From: Thiobacillus sp. UBA2597
GTDB lineage: Bacteria > Pseudomonadota > Gammaproteobacteria > Burkholderiales > Thiobacillaceae
Reading direction: 5' to 3'
DNA length: 10,888 nucleotides
Assembly: GCA_002339725.1 (NCBI GenBank)
Contig: DDKN01000009.1
Coordinates: forward strand, 22,697-33,584
The position numbers and the translations under genes were made by a program. Below, one piece after another: positions 7,649 through 10,888 of the stretch. Below the pieces are notes generated by a model. The model searched no databases. It had not been told where the DNA came from and saw only the letters and a list, made by a program, of their open reading frames with translations. Position 1 is the stretch's first letter; each line of letters starts with the position of its first letter.

Positions 7649-9252
7649 CACGCCGCCTCCCTTTCCTGTGATGCGGCCGGCAGCTCGCTGCCGGCCGAGA
7701 GCAGGGCCACCCCATCGCCCAGGGGCGAGTGGCGCATGCCGTCGCGGATCGGGCCAAAGGGCAGATCATCCGGCGCGCTGCCGGTCAGTTGAGTCATCAA
7801 ACGGTCGAATTGGCCGAGCGTCGCCTTGGCGTTCTCGCGCATCAGCTCGCGCCAGCGCCGGTAGGCCAGCTGGGCCTGCTCCGGGGCGCGCCCGAGCAGG
7901 CCCAGCAGTTGCCGCATGCTGCCCTTGCCGCCGGCGCCCGCGTCGCCCAGGAGCGCCTGCAGGGCCAACAGGTCATTGAGCGTCGGCAGGTGGCTGCCGG
8001 CCTCGATGGCGTAGGCCCCCAGGGTATGGCGCAAGGGCGGCGCGCCGGGGGTGGTCAGTTCCTGCGCCAGGATCACTTCGTAGTCGTCCACCAGGCTGGT
8101 GGTCACCCGGTGGAAGGCGAGCGAGGCGGGCACTTCCCGGTCCGCTGCGAGCCCCGTCTTCGAGGCCTGCTTGGCGGCCGCGCACAACGATTCGGCCAGG
8201 GCAGCCGCCATCGGGAACGGCTGGCTCGCCTTGACGAAGGCGACGCCGGCGCAGGCGGTCAGGCGCGGCAGGCTGAACGCCAGGCCCTGCTCGGCGCGCA
8301 GGCGGCCGAGCGCCGCTTCGGTCTGGCGGCTGAAGGCAGCGAGAAAGGCCCGGGTGAAGGCGATGGCCAGATCGGCGCGCACGATCACCGACAGATCGTC
8401 GCCACCCAGCACGATGGGGCGGGCCGGCACCATGCCATGACCCTCCGCCTCACGCGCCGGCAGCAATACCGCGGCAGTGGCCTCGCGCGCGGCCTGACGC
8501 GTGGCCTGCCCAATGGCCTCGGAGAAGGCGAGAAAACGGTTGAGGTAAACCGCGTCCGGCTGCCCCTTCAGGCTGGCCGACAGATCCATCAGCAACTGGC
8601 CAAGGCCGTTGCCGTCGGCATGCACCACGGCGATGTAGCGGCTGTCGCCGCGGTGCGGGAAGGCGCGCGCCTCCCCGCCCTCGGGACTGAGATTGATCGG
8701 CCAGGCCTCGGCGTCGAGATCGGCGAAGCGCGCCGCCAGGCGGTCACCGCGCGCATGCTGCGCCTTGCGCGCGGTGGTGATGTCCCACACCTCGCCATCG
8801 CGCCGGCGCTGCACGCCGACCAGCCCGGTGCGCGGATTGCGCGCCAGCAGCGGGCCGGCCTGCGGCAGCCAGGGTGCCTGCAGCGAGCGCGACTGGGCCA
8901 GGCGCGGCTGGGCATCGGCGAAGGCCTCGTGCGCCGTGGCCCCGCTGCCGCGGGCCTGGTTGAAGCTGAGCAGGGGCGTGTGCTGCTGCACCAGCAGGGG
9001 CCACAGCCGGGCCAGGCGCCCGATCGCCTCGGCATCCTCGCTGAAGGCGAAAAAGACGCCGGCGGCGCGCCGGGAAAAGCGGATGCGCCCGCCGGCCTCG
9101 CCCAGGGCGGCGAGCGCGCCGTCGAGCAGGCCATCGCGATCGCACAGGCGCTCGATCAGGTCGCTGGCGCCGACCAGGTCGCGCAGGCGGCCGCCGTCCG
9201 TGATGTAGGGCTGGATTGCCGTTGCCTCGAACAGATAACAGTGCATGGCCAT
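7648..9252 (-). CDS. cas10: Cas10, HD-less, with active GGDD palm (cOA synthetase)
   Basis: A 534-aa large subunit. The first palm begins near SRYIAVVHADGNGLGQLL (204-221) and the second carries VLGGDDLSVIV (281-291). The intact GGDD at 283-286 is the catalytic motif for making cyclic oligoadenylates from ATP after target RNA binding. I find no N-terminal HD phosphohydrolase motif and no CxxC pair for the usual zinc ribbon; cysteines 5, 37, 334 and 357 are scattered. The protein is short for Cas10 and begins directly with a strand of the palm-like N-terminal domain (HCYLFEATAIQPYI, 4-17). A helical C-terminal domain follows from about 420. It is therefore predicted to signal but not to cut DNA. 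The start ATG 9252 lies 12 bases after the upstream stop; a second ATG at 9246 is possible, and the ribosome binding site is weak for both. Confidence 0.93.
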   Translation of the reverse strand: MAMHCYLFEATAIQPYITDGGRLRDLVGASDLIERLCDRDGLLDGALAALGEAGGRIRFSRRAAGVFFAFSEDAEAIGRLARLWPLLVQQHTPLLSFNQARGSGATAHEAFADAQPRLAQSRSLQAPWLPQAGPLLARNPRTGLVGVQRRRDGEVWDITTARKAQHARGDRLAARFADLDAEAWPINLSPEGGEARAFPHRGDSRYIAVVHADGNGLGQLLMDLSASLKGQPDAVYLNRFLAFSEAIGQATRQAAREATAAVLLPAREAEGHGMVPARPIVLGGDDLSVIVRADLAIAFTRAFLAAFSRQTEAALGRLRAEQGLAFSLPRLTACAGVAFVKASQPFPMAAALAESLCAAAKQASKTGLAADREVPASLAFHRVTTSLVDDYEVILAQELTTPGAPPLRHTLGAYAIEAGSHLPTLNDLLALQALLGDAGAGGKGSMRQLLGLLGRAPEQAQLAYRRWRELMRENAKATLGQFDRLMTQLTGSAPDDLPFGPIRDGMRHSPLGDGVALLSAGSELPAASQEREAA

Positions 9253-9264
9253 GATGCTCGTTGC

Positions 9265-10422
9265 TCACTCGGAAAAAACGATTTGGTCCGCCTCGAGCCG
9301 CGTCAGCCCGAAGCGCTTGTCCAGCCGCGGGCCCACGGCGTGGATCAGATAGGGGGTGGCCGCGCGTTCGCCCAGCGCCTGTTCGATCGCCGCGTTCGCC
9401 TTCGCCTTGATCGGGTCGAAATACTTGCGGATGGCCTGGCGCCGCTCCACCGGCGGCTTGCCCAGACGCAGGGCGAGGGCGCGGCGGGCATTGTCGATGC
9501 GTCCGGAATCCGGATTGCCCAGGGCCTGGGCATAGGCGGCCAGGAATTCCCCGATCGTCTCTTCATTGTCGTAGCGTACCGGCCCCTGTCCCTCGCGCGC
9601 CCGCCTGGCCAGCCAGCAATAGAGCGCGAACGGGGCCGGCTCCATCGCCACCTCGCATCCGGCGCAGCGCAGCTGCCGGCCGGCCGGGTCGATTTCGAGC
9701 CGGGGCGGTCCCAGGCGCGACTGGGCGGCAGCCACGACGGCGCTGAAGCGCGCCGTGCCGTCGATCAGGTCGTCCGGCAGGCCGTGACGCAGGCGCACGA
9801 AGGGAATCTCCGCCAGCATCACCCTGGCATCCGAGGTGTGCACCGGCTTGTTGTCCCGGTCGTACAGCACGCAGGGGCGCCGGGGCGGGTAATAGAAATC
9901 GCGGTTCGACTCGAACGGCGCCGACACCAGCACGTGCGACAGCCGGTCCTGCGGCCGGCCGTAGAGCGACAAGGCATAGCCCATGAAAAACCCCATGGTC
10001 TTGCGGCCGCCGGCGATCGAGACATGCAGGGCCGTGGCCTCGTCCCGGGTGAAGCGGCGCACCAGCTCGGTGATGGCATCGGCGGCGGAGCCGTTGTCCG
10101 CCGGGCTCTGGATATCGGAGAGCGGGCGGCCCGCCGCGTCGGTGATGACATGGATGCAACCGGCATCGAAGCGCACCCGGCCGGTCAGGCCGTAATCGGC
10201 CAGCAGCTCGCCGAAGCGTCCCATGCCGTTCTCCAGCAGGGTGTGGCGGGCGTAGTCGGCGCCCTCGCCGGTGGTGATCACATGCACCTCGTCCGGCACG
10301 AAGGCAGGCTGGCGCTGCACCGCCAGGGCGTACAGGGTCTCGGTCAGCACCTGGGGCGACAGGCCGGTCACCGCCAGCAGGATGCGGCGCGGGTAGAGGT
10401 GGGGAGCATCGGGGTGAAGCAT
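9265..10422 (-). CDS. csm6: NE0113-family CARF protein (PF09623, often labelled Csm6) with C-terminal winged helix
   Basis: A 385-aa member of the Cas_NE0113 family. The CARF domain spans about 10-200: first strand and loop ILLAVTGLSPQVLTETLYAL (14-33), VHVITT (46-51), and the ligand motif HVSIAGGRKTMGFFMGYAL (133-151). The C-terminal part (about 241-385) starts LEIDPAGRQLRC and continues PFALYCWLAR, resembling a winged-helix DNA-binding domain of response-regulator type, and ends AIEQALGERAATPYLI (345-360). I see no convincing HEPN RNase motif; the only R-x6-H (126-133) lies inside the CARF strand. The symbol csm6 is used in databases for this family, sometimes as 'ring nuclease', although a classical Csm6 RNase is not evident. 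A cOA-responsive regulator or ring nuclease are the likely roles. ATG 10422 is chosen; GTG 10428 is the alternative. The only strong AGGAGGT (10461-10455) lies too far upstream, inside the preceding small ORF. Confidence 0.85.
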   Translation of the reverse strand: MLHPDAPHLYPRRILLAVTGLSPQVLTETLYALAVQRQPAFVPDEVHVITTGEGADYARHTLLENGMGRFGELLADYGLTGRVRFDAGCIHVITDAAGRPLSDIQSPADNGSAADAITELVRRFTRDEATALHVSIAGGRKTMGFFMGYALSLYGRPQDRLSHVLVSAPFESNRDFYYPPRRPCVLYDRDNKPVHTSDARVMLAEIPFVRLRHGLPDDLIDGTARFSAVVAAAQSRLGPPRLEIDPAGRQLRCAGCEVAMEPAPFALYCWLARRAREGQGPVRYDNEETIGEFLAAYAQALGNPDSGRIDNARRALALRLGKPPVERRQAIRKYFDPIKAKANAAIEQALGERAATPYLIHAVGPRLDKRFGLTRLEADQIVFSE

Positions 10423-10438
10423 GGGCACGGGGCCGGCG

Positions 10439-10597
10439 TCAGCGCAGCGCGGCCACCTCCTTTTGCCGGGCGCAGGTCACGGCGCGCAAGGCCAGCTTGC
10501 CACGGGCGGCAAGCCGACGGCCGTGCGCCAGAACCCCCGGTGGTTTGCGCATCCCCTTGCGGGGCGAAGCCCCGATGCGCAGGGTGATTCGGTTCAT
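10439..10597 (-). CDS. Small basic protein of unknown function, 52 aa
   Basis: I do not recognise this protein. It encodes 52 residues with 10 Arg, 4 Lys and a single acidic residue (E47), so it would be strongly basic and could bind nucleic acid. No membrane segment, signal peptide or cysteine pair is visible. Support for a real gene: the ATG is preceded by AGGAAAC at good spacing, with a possible -10 hexamer 25-30 bases upstream of the ATG; codon third positions are GC-rich as in its neighbours; and it ends 16 bases before the start of the CARF gene. A strong AGGAGGT lies inside its last codons, suggesting that its translation could feed into the next gene. It may instead be a leader peptide or a non-coding 5' region. 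The same frame stays open upstream to 10852, but that extension has no clear start signal. Confidence 0.45.
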   Translation of the reverse strand: MNRITLRIGASPRKGMRKPPGVLAHGRRLAARGKLALRAVTCARQKEVAALR

Positions 10598-10603
10598 GTT
10601 TTT

Positions 10604-10627
10604 GTTTCCTGTCTCGGCGGAAATATA
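10604..10627 (-). promoter_or_regulatory. Possible operon promoter -10 and ribosome binding site
   Basis: On the minus strand TATATT (10627-10622) is the only AT-rich hexamer in a GC-rich upstream region and would make a fair -10 box. The -35 side is poor (GTGCCA-like at about 17 bases), so activation or weak constitutive expression is possible. AGGAAAC follows (about 10610-10604) ahead of ATG 10597. Transcription starting near 10615 would give a very short leader. It is the only promoter-like signal I see ahead of the operon. Confidence 0.3.
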
Positions 10628-10888
10628 CCCGAGCCGGCGCCGCTTGGCACCGGCTGGTGTGGCGGCATTGTCGCCGCACGCGGCACCGGGGTGGGGAAGG
10701 GCAAGCTTGCGTTTGCCTGGCGGCAAACCCAAGGCCTGCAGTGCCGGCCTCATGAGGCGCCCGTTCCCAGCCGGGCAGGCAGCCCCGCCCTGGTCAGCGC
10801 GGAGGGGTCCGGTCATCCCACAGGGGCGTCTGGGCCGCCCCTCTCCACGCAAATGAAGAGGGAAAAAAGCGGGCTGCGTGGTCTATGG
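10628..10888. other. Upstream region without a supported gene; cluster of inverted repeats
   Basis: No gene is supported here. Visible structure: direct copies of GGCACCGG at 10646-10653 and 10682-10689; a 10-bp palindrome GCAAGCTTGC at 10701-10710; a 7-bp stem with four-base loop at 10711-10728; a 12-bp palindrome GCCTCATGAGGC at 10747-10758; and a 7-bp stem with seven-base loop at 10822-10842. Part of this may be operator or RNA structure for the CRISPR operon, part may be terminators of a neighbour outside the window. Confidence 0.4.
10863..10888 (-). terminator. Possible half of a terminator cut by the window edge
   Basis: Read on the minus strand, a GC-rich arm CCACGCAGCCCGC (10881-10869) runs straight into T6 (10868-10863), as the 3' arm of a rho-independent terminator would. 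The matching 5' arm would have to lie beyond 10888, so this cannot be tested here. If real, it ends transcription from a leftward gene upstream and isolates the CRISPR operon. Confidence 0.2.

Noticed and set aside
10026..10070. R-x6-H (residues 126-133) as a HEPN RNase site in the NE0113 protein
   Set aside because: It lies at a strand inside the CARF domain immediately before the ligand motif, not in a C-terminal helical HEPN domain.
7729..10587. A 952-codon open frame on the plus strand across the NE0113 and cas10 genes
   Set aside because: It is antisense to two clearly recognised genes, its protein is low-complexity Gln/Gly/Ala/Arg-rich with no family resemblance; long open antisense frames are expected in GC-rich coding DNA.
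10439..10852. A 137-aa version of the small head gene starting at 10852
   Set aside because: The extension crosses the palindrome-rich region and the possible promoter, has no clear start signal, and the ATG at 10597 has a good ribosome binding site.
1..10888. Mobile elements, tRNA or rRNA genes
   Set aside because: No transposase or integrase, no terminal repeats with target duplication, and no tRNA or rRNA-like sequence was seen on either strand.

Overview
The window carries one long leftward (minus-strand) operon: a complete type III-D-like CRISPR-Cas effector locus with several cyclic-oligoadenylate (cOA) accessory genes. The sequence is GC-rich (roughly two thirds by eye). The genes belong to families common in high-GC Proteobacteria, such as the Nitrosomonas-founded NE0113 family and the Csx16/VVA1548 family. 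A beta- or gammaproteobacterium is my best guess; this is inference and not seen directly.

Layout in transcription order (right to left): a GC-rich upstream region with several palindromes and a possible promoter (about 10598-10888); a 52-aa basic small ORF (10597-10439); an NE0113-family CARF plus winged-helix protein (10422-9265); a Cas10 with intact GGDD and no HD domain (9252-7648); a small Cas7 (7648-7064); Csx10, the Cas5-type RAMP with a helical C-terminal tail (7067-5538); a two-domain Cas7 fusion, Cas7-2x (5541-4153); a small Csx19-like protein (4165-3671); a large Cas7 with a big insertion, TIGR03986 family (3668-1614); Csx16 (1617-1315); and a Can2/Card1-type CARF plus PD-(D/E)xK nuclease (1273-131). 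Bases 1-130 hold no gene. They contain stacked palindromes and possibly the last repeat of a CRISPR array lying outside the window.

How it should work, from knowledge of type III systems: the Cas10/Csx10/Cas7/Csx19 proteins assemble on a crRNA and bind target RNA, and Cas7 aspartates cut that RNA. The Cas10 GGDD palm makes cOA. The cOA activates the Can2-type nuclease, while Csx16 and perhaps the NE0113 protein degrade or sense cOA and so limit or regulate the response. Cas10 has no HD nuclease, so DNA damage is probably delegated to the CARF nuclease.

The effector genes from cas10 to csx16 are tightly coupled, mostly by 1-13 base overlaps. The window has no cas6, cas1, cas2 or recognisable multi-copy CRISPR array, so crRNA must come from elsewhere. 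The most notable points are the subunit architecture (Cas7 and Csx10 separate, next to a Cas7-2x and a Cas7 with insertion), the three candidate cOA-binding proteins in one operon, and the undescribed small basic ORF at its head.
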